Positions 36,551-45,963 of a DNA stretch of 64,000 nt are shown here, one piece after another. Position numbers and translations under genes: made by a program. The DNA comes from Novosphingobium kaempferiae. GTDB taxonomy: Bacteria > Pseudomonadota > Alphaproteobacteria > Sphingomonadales > Sphingomonadaceae. Numbering within the stretch: position 1 is the first letter of the stretch; every line of letters starts with the position of its first letter. The stretch covers positions 4,030,001 to 4,094,000 of the forward strand of contig NZ_CP089301.1 in NCBI RefSeq assembly GCF_021227995.1. Reading direction: 5' to 3'. The notes beneath the pieces were generated by a model. That model saw nothing but the letters and a program-made list of their open reading frames with translations, was not told where the DNA came from and searched no databases.

Positions 36551-38206
36551 ATGGCCGACCTCGTCCCCGTCAGCGCCCCCGGCTTCGGCGGCGCCTCGCC
36601 GCTTTCCGACGGCAGCGTGCTGACGCGCCTGTCGTCGATCACCCAGCAGCCCGCCGTGAAGAAGATGCTGCCGGTGTTCATCGGCCTGTCCGCCATCGGC
36701 GGCGCGGCGCTGACGTGGAGCCTGATGGCCCCGACGCCGCAGCGCGTGCTCTATGCCCAGCTCGACGACAGCGAGCGCGCGGGCGTGGCCGAGGCGCTCG
36801 ACGGTGCGCAGATCGCCTATCGCATCGACAACCAGACCGGCGCGCTCACCGTGTCGGAGGCGGATTACTACAAGGCCCGCATGCTGGTGGCGCAGGACGG
36901 CGCGCTGTCCACGCCCGAAAGCGGCGACGCCATGCTCGAAAAGCTGCCGATGGGCGCGAGCCGCACGCTGGAAGGCCAGCGCCTGCGCTCCGCCCGCGAG
37001 CACGACCTCCAGCTTACCATCGGCCAGATCGACGGGGTGGAGGCGGTGCGCGTCCATCTGGCGGAGGCCGAACGCTCGGTCTTCGTGCGCGACAATGTGG
37101 CGCCGACCGCCTCGGTCATGGTGCGGCTGCGTTCGGGCCGCAATCTCAGCCAGAGCCAGGTGGCGGCCATCGTTAACCTCGTCGCCGGATCGGTGCCGGG
37201 GCTATCGCCCGATGCGGTGCGCGTGGTCGACCAGCACGGGCAGCTGCTGTCCGAAGGCGGCAACGCCGACAACGACCGGCTCGACATGCAGTCCCGCCTC
37301 GAAGGCAAGCTGCGCGAGCAGGTTTCGGCCCTGCTAACCCCGATGCTCGGCGAGGGCAAGTTCACCACCGAGACGCAGGTGGAACTGAACATGGATCAGG
37401 TGACGGCAGCGCGCGAAAGCTACGACAAGGACGGCGTGGTCCGCACCGAGCAGATGCAGCAGTCGCAGACCACGGGCGCAGGACAGGCGGGCGGCGTTCC
37501 CGGCGTGCTCTCCAACACCCCGCCCCCCGCGACGCAGGCCGTCCCCGGCGCGCCGCAGGGAACGCCCACCACCGCGCCGGGTGCCGCTCCGCAGAACGGC
37601 GAAAGCTCGTCCAGCAAGACTTACGAACTGGGCCGCCAGGTTTCCGTTTCGGAAACAGGCCCCGGCGGGATCAAGCGGCTGACCGTCGCCGTCGCGATCA
37701 GCGCCGATGCACTCAAGGGCGCGAAGGCGCAGGAGATCCAGGACTTGCAGGCGCTCGTCAGCGCGGCGGTCGGCGCCGACACCGCGCGCGGTGATACCGT
37801 CAAGATCGTCACCCGCGCGTTCAGCCCGGTCGCGGTCGAGGAAACGCCGTTCTACGAGACCGACTGGTTCGCCATGATCGTGCGCAACGGCGCGGCGGTG
37901 CTGGCGGTGCTCCTCGTCCTCCTGCTCGGCGTGCGTCCGATGATAAGCGCGATGCGCGGCGGCAAGGCGAGGAAGGGCCGGAAAGGCGAGGTCCAGCTGG
38001 ACGACAGCCTACCGACCACGACCGCCGCGCTCACCGCCCGGCCGGAGATCGGCGATATCGAGGGCGTCGCGGTCGAGATCAGCCGCGCCGAACTGCTCGC
38101 CCGCCAGCTCGAGATCGCCCAGCGCCTCGTTGCCGAAAAGCCCGACAGCGCCGTGATCGCCCTTCGCCAGATGCTCAGCCCGCCCGACGACCAGAAAGCC
38201 GCCTGA
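36551..38206 (+). CDS. fliF: Flagellar MS-ring protein FliF
   Basis: 551 residues. First membrane helix near 38-58 (MLPVFIGLSAIGGAALTW), YscJ-like ring-building domains (VLYAQLDDSERAGVAEAL, AREHDLQLTIGQIDGVEAVRVHLA), a Pro/Gly/Gln-rich periplasmic loop around 300-350, second membrane helix near 440 (NGAAVLAVLLVLLLGV), and the C-terminal FliG-binding tail (LARQLEIAQRLVAEKPDSA). Overlaps fliG by one base (TGATG). Length is normal. Confidence 0.96.
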   Translation: MADLVPVSAPGFGGASPLSDGSVLTRLSSITQQPAVKKMLPVFIGLSAIGGAALTWSLMAPTPQRVLYAQLDDSERAGVAEALDGAQIAYRIDNQTGALTVSEADYYKARMLVAQDGALSTPESGDAMLEKLPMGASRTLEGQRLRSAREHDLQLTIGQIDGVEAVRVHLAEAERSVFVRDNVAPTASVMVRLRSGRNLSQSQVAAIVNLVAGSVPGLSPDAVRVVDQHGQLLSEGGNADNDRLDMQSRLEGKLREQVSALLTPMLGEGKFTTETQVELNMDQVTAARESYDKDGVVRTEQMQQSQTTGAGQAGGVPGVLSNTPPPATQAVPGAPQGTPTTAPGAAPQNGESSSSKTYELGRQVSVSETGPGGIKRLTVAVAISADALKGAKAQEIQDLQALVSAAVGADTARGDTVKIVTRAFSPVAVEETPFYETDWFAMIVRNGAAVLAVLLVLLLGVRPMISAMRGGKARKGRKGEVQLDDSLPTTTAALTARPEIGDIEGVAVEISRAELLARQLEIAQRLVAEKPDSAVIALRQMLSPPDDQKAA

Positions 38207-39219
38207 TGACCGACCTGACCAGACTGGCCCCCGTCGACAACGCCGCCGTCATGATGATGCTGCTCGACGAGGACCAGACCACGCACATCCTCGCCGCACT
38301 GGAACCGCATGAACTGCGGCTGCTGGGCGAGAAGATGGTGCAACTGGGCGAGATCGGCCCCGACGTGATCGCCAGCGCCATCACCGGCTTCGTCGAGCGG
38401 ACCGAGAAGCTGGGCCTCGTCGTCCACGACCGTGTTGGTCAGGTGCGCACGATGATGCACCGCGCGCTGGGCGAGGTGAAGACCGAGAACATGATGCGCC
38501 GCATCGCCCCGGTGGCGGCGGCGCAGACATCTTCCCTCGAACTGGCCCGCTGGCTGACGCCCGACGCGCTGGTGCCGCTGGTGAAGGGCGAGCATCCGCA
38601 GGCCATCGCCGTGCTGCTGATCCAGCTGGACCCCGAAGTCGCCGCCGCCGTGATGCACGGGCTGCCCCTCGAAGTTCAGCCCGAGATCGTCCACCGCATC
38701 GCCACCCTCGGCCCCGTCGCGCCCCATGCGCTGGAGATGCTGGAGGAAGTCCTCTCCCGCCGCATTTCCGAGGCGCATGGCGAGCGCCCGTTGCAGATGG
38801 GCGGCGCGCGCGAGGCGGCGCAGATCATCAATTCCATCGGCAAGGTCGCGGAACGGCACGTCATGGGCGCGCTGATCAAGCGCGACAAGCTGCTCGCCCG
38901 CCAGATCGAGGAGGAAATGTTCAAGTTCGAGCATCTCTTCGTCCTCGACCCGCAGGCGATGGGCGCCCTCTTGCGCGACGTGCCGAACGAGACGCTGATC
39001 GACGCGCTCAAGGGCATCTCCGAGGACGAGCGCGAGGTCTTCTTCCGCGCCATGTCGAGCCGCGCGGCGGACGGCGTGCGCGACGAGATCGCCGCGCGCG
39101 GTCGGGTGAAGCTGGCCGATGTCGTCACCGCGCAGAAGGCCGTCGTCGCCGTCGCCCGCAAGCTGGCGGCGGACGGGACTATCGTGTTCGGCTCATCGGG
39201 GGACGACGACTATGTCTGA
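38206..39219 (+). CDS. fliG: Flagellar motor switch protein FliG
   Basis: 337 residues. N-terminal FliF-binding part (NAAVMMMLLDEDQTTHILAALEPHEL), middle domain with EHPQAIAVLLIQLDPEVAAAVM, C-terminal torque domain with the charged helix around FFRAMSSRAADGVRDEI. The C-ring component that couples stator and rotor. Overlaps fliH by 8 bp. Confidence 0.96.
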   Translation: MTDLTRLAPVDNAAVMMMLLDEDQTTHILAALEPHELRLLGEKMVQLGEIGPDVIASAITGFVERTEKLGLVVHDRVGQVRTMMHRALGEVKTENMMRRIAPVAAAQTSSLELARWLTPDALVPLVKGEHPQAIAVLLIQLDPEVAAAVMHGLPLEVQPEIVHRIATLGPVAPHALEMLEEVLSRRISEAHGERPLQMGGAREAAQIINSIGKVAERHVMGALIKRDKLLARQIEEEMFKFEHLFVLDPQAMGALLRDVPNETLIDALKGISEDEREVFFRAMSSRAADGVRDEIAARGRVKLADVVTAQKAVVAVARKLAADGTIVFGSSGDDDYV

Positions 39220-39832
39220 CATGGGCTTCTCGCTGGGTACGCCGCGCCCCCGCCTGTCGCTGGCCGAAGCGCTGGGGCAGGCTCCGGCATTCCGGCCCAA
39301 TGCTCGGCTGAGCGGCCTGCCGGACCTGATCGCCCCCCACCACGAACTCGCCGCCGACGCGCCCGACATCCTGACTGAGACTTACGGGCGCGGCTATGCC
39401 GAGGGCCACGCGCAGGCCAGCGCCGAGGCCGCCGCGCGCATCATGGCGGACGACCGCGCCTGCGAGGCGCTGGCGCTGTCCTTCACCCGCCTCGACGCGA
39501 CGATGGCGGAGGACTTGCGCCTGCGCCTGCGCGATACCGTCGCAGCCTTGTGCGAGGTGGCGCTGGGTCCGCTGGCGCTGGATGAGGTGGCGCTGGCGAA
39601 CCGCATCGCGCGCGCCGTCGCCATGCTCGCCCGCGCCGACGACGAGCGCGTGGTCAGGCTCCATCCCGCCGATATCGAACTGGTCTCCCCGCGCCTCAAG
39701 GCCGACTGGACCGTGCAGCCCGACCCCTCGCTGGAACGCGGCACCGTGCGCGTCGAAACCGCCACCGGCGGTGTCGAGGACGGCCCGGCGGCATGGCGCA
39801 TGGCCATCGCCGAAGCGCTGCATCAGGCTTAG
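39212..39832 (+). CDS. fliH: Flagellar export regulator FliH
   Basis: 206 residues. N-terminal flexible part, then YGRGYAEGHAQASAEAAARIM (start of the coiled region) and a C-terminal domain that includes RVVRLHPADIELV, typical of FliH/YscL. It holds the FliI ATPase at the export gate. ATG 39212 lies inside fliG. A large palindromic repeat follows before fliI. Confidence 0.85.
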   Translation: MSDMGFSLGTPRPRLSLAEALGQAPAFRPNARLSGLPDLIAPHHELAADAPDILTETYGRGYAEGHAQASAEAAARIMADDRACEALALSFTRLDATMAEDLRLRLRDTVAALCEVALGPLALDEVALANRIARAVAMLARADDERVVRLHPADIELVSPRLKADWTVQPDPSLERGTVRVETATGGVEDGPAAWRMAIAEALHQA

Positions 39833-39849
39833 GCGATGGCCCATCCGAT

Positions 39850-40071
39850 TTCACGCGGGGGCGCGGAGGCGCGGAGGCGCGGAGAACAGTGAAAGAAGGT
39901 GTTCGCGCAAAGGCGCAAAGGCGCAAAGATGTAGCGCCTGCGGCAAAGCCGCCTTCATTCGGCGAGGTACGCGATAGGCAAGATAGCCTGCGGCGCCGCA
40001 CCATCCCTTTGCGCCTTTGCGCCTTTGCGCGAACCCTTTTTCTTCTCCGCGCCTCTGCGCCTCCGCGTGAA
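39850..40071. repeat. Interspersed palindromic repeat, family C, between fliH and fliI
   Basis: About 220 bp with TTCACGCGGGGGCGCGGAGG at the left and the near-complement CCTCCGCGTGAA at the right; inside, GTTCGCGCAAAGGCGCAAAG repeats pair with CTTTGCGCCTTTGCGCGAAC. Built from tandem 8-9-bp units (GGCGCAAA and GGCGCGGA). It separates two flagellar genes that elsewhere are adjacent, so it is an insertion in the operon. Confidence 0.88.
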
Positions 40072-40097
40072 ACCCTTTGCCCGGGAAGGTCAGCCCG

Positions 40098-41417
40098 ATG
40101 ACCTCCCCCTACGCCCAAATCCTCGCCGACTTCGCCGCCGCGCCCGCCGAACTCGGCCCGCGCCGTTTCGGCATCGTCACCGCCTGCGACGGGGGACTGC
40201 TCGAAGTCAGCGGCCTCTCCATACCCGTCGGCGCGCTGTGCAAGGTCGCCAACGGGCGCGCCACCCTCGCCGCCGAGGTGATCGGCTTTCGCAACGGCCG
40301 CACGATGATGATGCTCCTTGGCGACACCATCCTGCTGCGCCCCGGCGCCCGCGTGGTGCCCGAAGGCCACCCCGGCATGCTCCCGGTGGGCGAGGCGTTC
40401 CTCGGCCGCGCCGTCGATGGCGAGGGGCTGCCGATCGATGGCGGCCTGCCCATCCACACCCGCCTCGAATGGCCCGCAGGCGGCGTGCGCACTTCCGCGC
40501 TCGACCGCAGCCCGGTGCGCCGCCCCTTCGATACCGGCGTGCGCGCGCTGAACGCCATGACCACCTTCGGGATCGGCCAGCGGATCGGCGTCATGGCCGG
40601 GTCGGGCGTCGGCAAGTCCGTCCTCATCGACACGATCGCGCATGGCGCCAGCGCGGACATCATCGTCGTCGGCCTGATCGGCGAGCGAGCGCGCGAAGTT
40701 TCGGACTTCGTGGAACGCCACATGCACGACGCCAAGCGGCACAAGACCGTCATCGTCGCCGTCCCCGCCGATCACGCCCCCAACCTGCGCCTGCGCGGCG
40801 CGATGCTGGCCACCTCGATGGCCGAGCACTTCCGCGCGCACGGCCGTAACGTCCTGCTGATCCTCGACAGCCTCACCCGCGTCGCTCATGCCGGACGCGA
40901 GATCGGCCTCTTGCTGGGAGAGCCCGGCGCCGCGCGCGGCTATCCCCCTTCCGCCCTCGCCACCATCACCAAGCTGGTCGAGCGTGCGGGCAACTCCGCA
41001 GCCAGCGGCGGCGCGGTTACGGGCCTCTACACCGTGCTCGCCGATGGCGACAACCAGGACGATCCCGTCGTCGACACTGCCCGCTCGATCCTCGACGGGC
41101 ACGTCGTCCTCGCGCGCGATCTGGCGCAGCGCGGGCAGTATCCCGCCATCGACATCGCCGCCTCGCTCAGCCGTGTGATGAACGACATCGTCGGGCGCGA
41201 GCACCAGCACGCCGCCCGCACCTTCCGCGCTCTGACCGCGAGCTACGAGGCGAACCGCGACCTCGTGCTGATGGGCGCGTACCGGCAGGGCGCCGACCCC
41301 CAGCTCGACCGCGCCATCGCCATGCACGGCGCGCTCACCGGCTTCCTCTGCCAGCCGCAGGGAGAAGTCGTCACGCTGGAGCAGAGCGCCGCGCAATTGC
41401 GGGAACTGCTGGGATGA
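40098..41417 (+). CDS. fliI: Flagellum-specific ATPase FliI
   Basis: 439 residues. Walker A AGSGVGKS at 167-174, Walker B region VLLILDSLTRVAHAGREI, the family signature GEPGAARGYPPSA, and the DQP-like NQDDPVVDTARSILDGH. F1-beta-like ATPase that drives substrate unloading in flagellar export. ATG 40098 has GGGAAGG 10 bp upstream, which lies in the short unique segment after the repeat. Overlaps fliJ by 4 bp. Confidence 0.97.
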   Translation: MTSPYAQILADFAAAPAELGPRRFGIVTACDGGLLEVSGLSIPVGALCKVANGRATLAAEVIGFRNGRTMMMLLGDTILLRPGARVVPEGHPGMLPVGEAFLGRAVDGEGLPIDGGLPIHTRLEWPAGGVRTSALDRSPVRRPFDTGVRALNAMTTFGIGQRIGVMAGSGVGKSVLIDTIAHGASADIIVVGLIGERAREVSDFVERHMHDAKRHKTVIVAVPADHAPNLRLRGAMLATSMAEHFRAHGRNVLLILDSLTRVAHAGREIGLLLGEPGAARGYPPSALATITKLVERAGNSAASGGAVTGLYTVLADGDNQDDPVVDTARSILDGHVVLARDLAQRGQYPAIDIAASLSRVMNDIVGREHQHAARTFRALTASYEANRDLVLMGAYRQGADPQLDRAIAMHGALTGFLCQPQGEVVTLEQSAAQLRELLG

Positions 41418-41839
41418 CCGCAGACAGGAAGAAGCTGGCCCGCCTCAACCGGCTGGAGAAGCTGCGCGCCATCGCCAAGCAGGCCGCCGCCACCGAAGCC
41501 GCGCAGGCCGAGGGCACGCTGGCGCAGTTGCAGAACCTGTCCGAGCGCACCCAACGCCTCGCCAGTGAATACGCCGCCCGCCGCGACGCCGTCGACGGCG
41601 CGACGCTGCATCAGGTCGGGCGCTTCGTCGGCGGCCTGCGCACGATCACCCGCACCACCGACGGCGAAGCGGAGCGCGCCCGCTCCATCGCCGACGCCAA
41701 ACAACAGCAGTTGATCGAGGCCGAACGCCGCCGTGCCGCCATCGAGGACCGTGCGGCGGCGCAAGCGCGCGTGGTTGCCGCCAAGGCGCAGCAACCCGTG
41801 CTGGGCGGCAAGCGCCGCTCTGGCACGGAAATTGAATAG
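41414..41839 (+). CDS. fliJ: Flagellar export chaperone FliJ
   Basis: 141 residues, almost wholly alpha-helical and Ala/Arg/Glu/Gln rich (KLARLNRLEKLRAIAKQAA, ERARSIADAKQQQLIEAERRRA), a coiled coil as expected for FliJ. Position directly after fliI (ATGA overlap) supports the call, since the sequence itself is poorly conserved. Confidence 0.8.
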   Translation: MTADRKKLARLNRLEKLRAIAKQAAATEAAQAEGTLAQLQNLSERTQRLASEYAARRDAVDGATLHQVGRFVGGLRTITRTTDGEAERARSIADAKQQQLIEAERRRAAIEDRAAAQARVVAAKAQQPVLGGKRRSGTEIE

Positions 41840-41870
41840 CAGGCGACGAACCAGTGAGGACCGGCCCCGC

Positions 41871-43670
41871 ATGATCCAGACTACAGCCTCGACTTCCAGC
41901 GCCGCGCCCATCGGAGCCATTGCCGCCGCGCTGGCATCGCCCATCGGAGCCGCACCGCCCGCCGCGACGTTCGCGGCTCTGCTCGATGGGCCGGGCGAGC
42001 CTGTGACGCCGGAGCACGCCCTTCACACGGGTGAGTTCACGCCTGCGATGCCCGAGGTCGGTGATGCGACGGCGGAGACGCTGAAGGACGGACTGGCAGC
42101 ACTCGCGCTTCAGGCCGGAGCAGCCGCGCTTCCGCGTCATGCACCGCGCGCTCAAGTACCGGCTGGCACCCCGATCATGCCGCCCGGTGCAACGGTCCCT
42201 CCCCCGGCGACGACGCAGGCTCCACGGCCTGCAAACGGCGCGCCTGAGGGACGGCCCGCAATCGTCGCCTCGCACAACGCACTGGCCGCCGCCATTGCGC
42301 TTCCCATGCTTCGCCCGGGCGGCGACGTGTCTGCCGCGATCCCTGTACCAAAGCCATCGCGCGAAACCTCGCGCGGTCACGGTCAGCTTCCTGCCCATGC
42401 GGTCGGCAAAGTCGAAGCTTCGGGCGGCAAGGACAGCGGCAACATCTTGCCGGACGGCCTTGCGCAGCCCGTTCCGGCAGAGGCGCTTGCGGCAGTTCTG
42501 CCATCCACGCCGATCCTTCCTGCTTCCGGGGCTGCCGAACCTCTTGCCGCCTTGCCGTCCCCCGGCAGGCAAGCACACATCATCGACACGGCACCCCGCA
42601 GCACGGCTCTTCTGACGGAAACAGTCCGACCGAACGCGACACCCCTTGCAGCGAGCGCCATCCGTCCCGCTGCGGTGACTTCGATACCCTCGCCCGAAAT
42701 CAGGTTCGAGCGGATCGACGTGGTGCGCACCGAGCCTCGCGCCATTCCGAACGCGCCACTAGCACCCGGAGCCATACCTGTAGCACCGGCGCCTGTCGCC
42801 TCTGCTCTACCTGCGCAGACCGGCCATGGGCTGACCTCTGCCGCACTGGAAGCTCTCCCCCCGATTCCGGCACCTTCCCTTAAGGCACGGCCGAGCATCA
42901 ACGCCGCTCCATCTCCGCGACCTGCTGCGCCGATCGAGCCCACCGTCCCAGGCGTAAACATGCCCGTGGCCACGCCTGCCGCTTTCACGGCCACGACCGC
43001 CGATGCGCACCCTGTAACGGCACCAACCGCAGCGCATGGTGATGCGACGGAAGAGCCGCTTTCGATCAAGCCCCGCGACAGCGAGGCAGCCGCTATCCGC
43101 CCGCTTCCCACGACGGCCCAGCACACCGCATCGATAGTTCCAACGCTTGCCGAGACAGTGCCCGCCACCACCGGCACAATCGAAGTCACTACTTCCACCC
43201 CGCCCGCCGACGCACAGCATGATTTCGACACGCTCGTTGCCCGCCTGGGCGAGGCGCGCGAGGCGGCGGCTCCGCATCTGGTGCGCACCGCCTTCGAACA
43301 TGCCGAATTCGGGCGCGTCGCCATGCAGCTGCGGCACGACGACGGCGGGCTCTCGGTGACGCTCGCCAGCCATGACCCGGAGTTCACCGGCGCGGTGCAG
43401 GCCGCAGTGGCCTCGATGGCGGGCGGTTCTGCGGCCAATTCCGACCAGCCGCGTCACGACAATCCGGCGCCGCAGCAGGGCCAGTCGCAGAACACCGCTC
43501 AGGCACACGCGGGCGGCCAGAGCCAGCAGCAGGCCCGCGCCGATGCCTCCGGCCAGCAGGCGCGGCGCGAGGGCGGCTCGCACTCGTCCGGGCAACGGGA
43601 CCAGCCGCAGTCCGGCTCACAGCAGCGCGGGCGCGAACAGCGCTCGGGCGGCAGCGATGTCTACGCCTGA
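41871..43670 (+). CDS. fliK: Flagellar hook-length control protein FliK
   Basis: 599 residues, long Pro/Ala/Thr-rich N-terminal ruler, then a compact C-terminal domain near 480-540 (FDTLVARLGEAREAAAPHLVRT, AEFGRVAMQLRHDDGGLSVTLASHDPEF) and a Gln/Gly-rich tail. The C-domain matches Flg_hook. ATG 41871 has GAGGA 11 bp upstream; a longer open frame upstream overlaps fliJ and lacks merit. Function: measures hook length and switches export specificity. Confidence 0.85.
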   Translation: MIQTTASTSSAAPIGAIAAALASPIGAAPPAATFAALLDGPGEPVTPEHALHTGEFTPAMPEVGDATAETLKDGLAALALQAGAAALPRHAPRAQVPAGTPIMPPGATVPPPATTQAPRPANGAPEGRPAIVASHNALAAAIALPMLRPGGDVSAAIPVPKPSRETSRGHGQLPAHAVGKVEASGGKDSGNILPDGLAQPVPAEALAAVLPSTPILPASGAAEPLAALPSPGRQAHIIDTAPRSTALLTETVRPNATPLAASAIRPAAVTSIPSPEIRFERIDVVRTEPRAIPNAPLAPGAIPVAPAPVASALPAQTGHGLTSAALEALPPIPAPSLKARPSINAAPSPRPAAPIEPTVPGVNMPVATPAAFTATTADAHPVTAPTAAHGDATEEPLSIKPRDSEAAAIRPLPTTAQHTASIVPTLAETVPATTGTIEVTTSTPPADAQHDFDTLVARLGEAREAAAPHLVRTAFEHAEFGRVAMQLRHDDGGLSVTLASHDPEFTGAVQAAVASMAGGSAANSDQPRHDNPAPQQGQSQNTAQAHAGGQSQQQARADASGQQARREGGSHSSGQRDQPQSGSQQRGREQRSGGSDVYA

Positions 43671-43702
43671 CCTTATCGCCGACCGAACAGGGACCGACGT
43701 GA

Positions 43703-44296
43703 ATGAGTGACAAACCGGCCGGTGACGGCGAGGAAAAACCGAAGAAGAAGGGCAAGATGGGGCTCGTCCTCGTCGCCGTGGCCATGCTCGTCGTCGGCGG
43801 CGGCGCGGTCTTCGGGCTCACGGCGGCGGGTATCATCGGCGGCCATGCCAGCGAGGCGAAGAAGCCCGAAGGCCCGCAACTGGTGAAGAAAGGCGAGGTC
43901 GATCCCTACGCGCCTCCCGCCAAGGAAGGCGAAGGGGAAGGCGGCGGCGAGGAGGCCGAGAGCGAGGGCGGGGACGAGTACCGCACCGCCTACTTCACCT
44001 TCAGCGACGACTTCACCTCCAACCTCAAGGACACCGACGCCATGGTGCAGGCCAGCATCGCCTGCTCCACCCGGCGCGACGGGCGCGTGTTGCAGTGGCT
44101 GTCCAAGCATGAACTGGCGATCCGCTCGCAGTTGCTCGGCATCCTCGCCGACACGCCGGAGAACGACGTCTCCACGGTGGAAGGCAAGGCGCGCCTGCAG
44201 CAGCGGATGACCGCCGCGATCAACCAGGTGCTGATCCGGAAGGAAGGGTTCGGCGGCGTCGATGCCGTCTACTTCCGCAACTTCATCATCCAGTGA
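43703..44296 (+). CDS. fliL: Flagellar basal body-associated protein FliL
   Basis: 197 residues. Lys-rich cytoplasmic start (KPKKKGK), one membrane helix (MGLVLVAVAMLVVGGGAVFGL), an acidic Glu/Gly-rich linker, and the periplasmic FliL domain (YFTFSDDFTSNLKDTDAMVQASI, ending VYFRNFIIQ). Supports the stator near the rod. fliM starts in the overlap GTGA. Confidence 0.92.
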   Translation: MSDKPAGDGEEKPKKKGKMGLVLVAVAMLVVGGGAVFGLTAAGIIGGHASEAKKPEGPQLVKKGEVDPYAPPAKEGEGEGGGEEAESEGGDEYRTAYFTFSDDFTSNLKDTDAMVQASIACSTRRDGRVLQWLSKHELAIRSQLLGILADTPENDVSTVEGKARLQQRMTAAINQVLIRKEGFGGVDAVYFRNFIIQ

Positions 44297-45180
44297 GGGC
44301 GGCGATGGCGTCTCCCACGAAGCCCCGGCACTGCGCCGAACTGCTCGGCATCGGCCCCTCCATCGCCGAGATGGTGCGCCCCCTGACGCAACTGGGCGAG
44401 AAGCTCGCGCGCACGCTGCCCTCGGGCCTTGGCCGGGTCTCCGGTGCGGAGGCTCCGGTGGTGCGCATCGGCATCCCGGCGGAGGGCACGCTCGACGCGC
44501 TGATTGCCGAGGAAACGGGCCTGACCGCGCACAGCCTGATGGGCCTCGGCCCCAAGCGCCTCCCGCTGCTCGCCAGCTTCGAGGCTGCGCCGGTGCTGCG
44601 CCTGCTCGACCGCACCTTCGGCGGGCGCGGGCTGCTGCCCGATCCGCTGCCGACCCGCTTCCCTCTGTCCGCCGAACTGCTGCTCGCGCGCATGGAAGAC
44701 GCCATCGCCGCCGCGCTCTCCGCCGGAATGGGCGGGGACGACGTGCATCGCGTCATGCCGCTGCGCCGCGACACGGTGCTGGCGCAGCTTGCGCCCTTCG
44801 GCGCAGGCGAGCCGCTGCTGCGCATCGTGCTGGAAGTGGACGAAGCGGGTGCCGAGCCCTGGTCGCTGGCACTCGCCTTCCCCCTCGGCACGCTTGCGAG
44901 CGCGCTCGTCGCCCCGCGCCGCAAGCGCCGCGCCGTCACGCGCACCGCCCGCCCCGGCCCCGATACCGAGCCCTTCGCCTCGCTGCCGATCGAGGTGACG
45001 GCGGTGCTGGTGGACATGACCCTGCCGTTCTCGCGCCTCTCCGCCCTGCGCCCCGGAGACGTGCTGCCGGTGACGGTGGCGCGCGCGGTGCCGCTCAGGG
45101 TTGACGGGCGCACCATAGCTGCCGGGACCGTCGGCGAAGTCGAGGATCGCGTCGCGGTCCAGATCCAGAATGCCTTTTGA
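44293..45180 (+). CDS. fliM: Flagellar motor switch protein FliM (short, atypical N-terminus)
   Basis: 295 residues against about 330 in E. coli. Middle CheC-like domain (RFPLSAELLLARMEDAIAAALSAG, RDTVLAQLAPFGAGEPLLRIVLEVD) and a C-terminal SpoA/FliN-like domain (LPIEVTAVLVDMTLPFSRLSALRPGDVLPV). The N-terminal motif LSQxEIDALL that binds phospho-CheY is not visible; the protein starts MASPTKPRHCAELLG or from GTG 44293. Still the expected position before fliN. Switching by CheY may differ here. Confidence 0.82.
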   Translation: MRAAMASPTKPRHCAELLGIGPSIAEMVRPLTQLGEKLARTLPSGLGRVSGAEAPVVRIGIPAEGTLDALIAEETGLTAHSLMGLGPKRLPLLASFEAAPVLRLLDRTFGGRGLLPDPLPTRFPLSAELLLARMEDAIAAALSAGMGGDDVHRVMPLRRDTVLAQLAPFGAGEPLLRIVLEVDEAGAEPWSLALAFPLGTLASALVAPRRKRRAVTRTARPGPDTEPFASLPIEVTAVLVDMTLPFSRLSALRPGDVLPVTVARAVPLRVDGRTIAAGTVGEVEDRVAVQIQNAF

Positions 45181-45195
45181 GGAACACGTAAAGAC

Positions 45196-45498
45196 ATGAG
45201 CATTCATTCCCGCGGCCTCGATTTCCTGCGCGACGTCGATGTGCGCCTGTCCGTCGAGCTGGGCCGCACGCAGATGAAGCTGAAGGACGTGCTGGCGCTC
45301 GGCCCGGAAAGCCTCGTCATGCTCGACCGCATGACCGACGAACTGCTCGACGTGCTGGTAAACGGCAAGCCGATCGCTAAGGGCGAGGTCGTGTCCCACA
45401 ACGGCCGCTTCGGCCTGCGCATCGTCGAGATGCTGGGCGTGGAGGAAACCGCCACGCCCGACGACGCCCTCGGCCTGCCGGGCGACGGTCAGGAGTGA
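45196..45498 (+). CDS. fliN: Flagellar motor switch protein FliN
   Basis: 100 residues, a single SpoA domain: FLRDVDVRLSVELGRTQMKLKDVLALGPESLVMLDR and VNGKPIAKGEVVSHNGRFGLRIVEM. This is the C-ring base protein. 15 bp after fliM and 12 bp before fliO; GAGGAACACG upstream acts as ribosome site. Confidence 0.95.
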   Translation: MSIHSRGLDFLRDVDVRLSVELGRTQMKLKDVLALGPESLVMLDRMTDELLDVLVNGKPIAKGEVVSHNGRFGLRIVEMLGVEETATPDDALGLPGDGQE

Positions 45499-45510
45499 GG
45501 GGGAAGGCTG

Positions 45511-45789
45511 ATGCTGTGGTACGTCCTCAAGCTGCTGATACTGCTGCCGCTGATCGCGCTGATGATCTGGGGCTGCCTGCGGCTGGCGAAGCTGGTGCAG
45601 GCACGGACGGGTGTCGGCGCGGGGTCGAAGTCGATCCGGGTAGTCGAGACGACGATGCTCTCGCCCACTCTGAAGCTGGCAGTGATCGAGTTCCACGGGC
45701 GGGAGATACTGGTTTCGGTGTCTCGCCAAGGGCTGTCGCGACTGGCCGAGGCTCCGGCCCGCTTGCGCGCGGCGGGAGATCGGGAATGA
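45511..45789 (+). CDS. fliO: Flagellar biosynthesis protein FliO
   Basis: 92 residues: one membrane helix (LLILLPLIALMIWGCLRLA) and a small cytoplasmic domain (IRVVETTMLSPTLKLAVIEFHGREILVSVS) as in FliO, which assists FliP ring assembly. Identified by fold and by place between fliN and fliP. A palindromic repeat begins within 3 bp of the stop. Confidence 0.85.
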   Translation: MLWYVLKLLILLPLIALMIWGCLRLAKLVQARTGVGAGSKSIRVVETTMLSPTLKLAVIEFHGREILVSVSRQGLSRLAEAPARLRAAGDRE

Positions 45790-45791
45790 AG

Positions 45792-45963
45792 TTCCTCCCC
45801 GGAACGGGGAGGGGGACCACCCGCAGGGTGGTGGAGGGGCACCCTCGGGATTGCCGGCCCTCGCTGCGCGCGCCGGAGACAACTCCGCCCTTCAAGCTCG
45901 GGCAATCCGCCGCGTGCCCCTCCACCATGCTTCGCATGGTCCCCCTCCCCCGTTGGGGGAGGA
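45792..45963. repeat. Interspersed palindromic repeat, family B, copy 1 (fliO-fliP)
   Basis: About 170 bp with TTCCTCCCCGGAACGGGGAG at the left and CCCCTCCCCCGTTGGGGGAGGAG at the right, plus inner pairs CACCCGCAGGGTGGTGGAGGGG and CCCCTCCACCATGCTTCGCA. A second copy with the same plan lies at 56449-56574. The right arm runs into the fliP coding sequence. Confidence 0.87.

Noticed and set aside
39850..40071. Tandem short repeats taken as a CRISPR-like array
   Set aside because: Units of 8-9 bp with no unique spacers, arranged as one large inverted repeat.
45495..45926. Upstream extension of the fliP frame through fliO and the repeat
   Set aside because: Region is covered by fliO and by the palindromic repeat; no signal or FliP homology before 45927.
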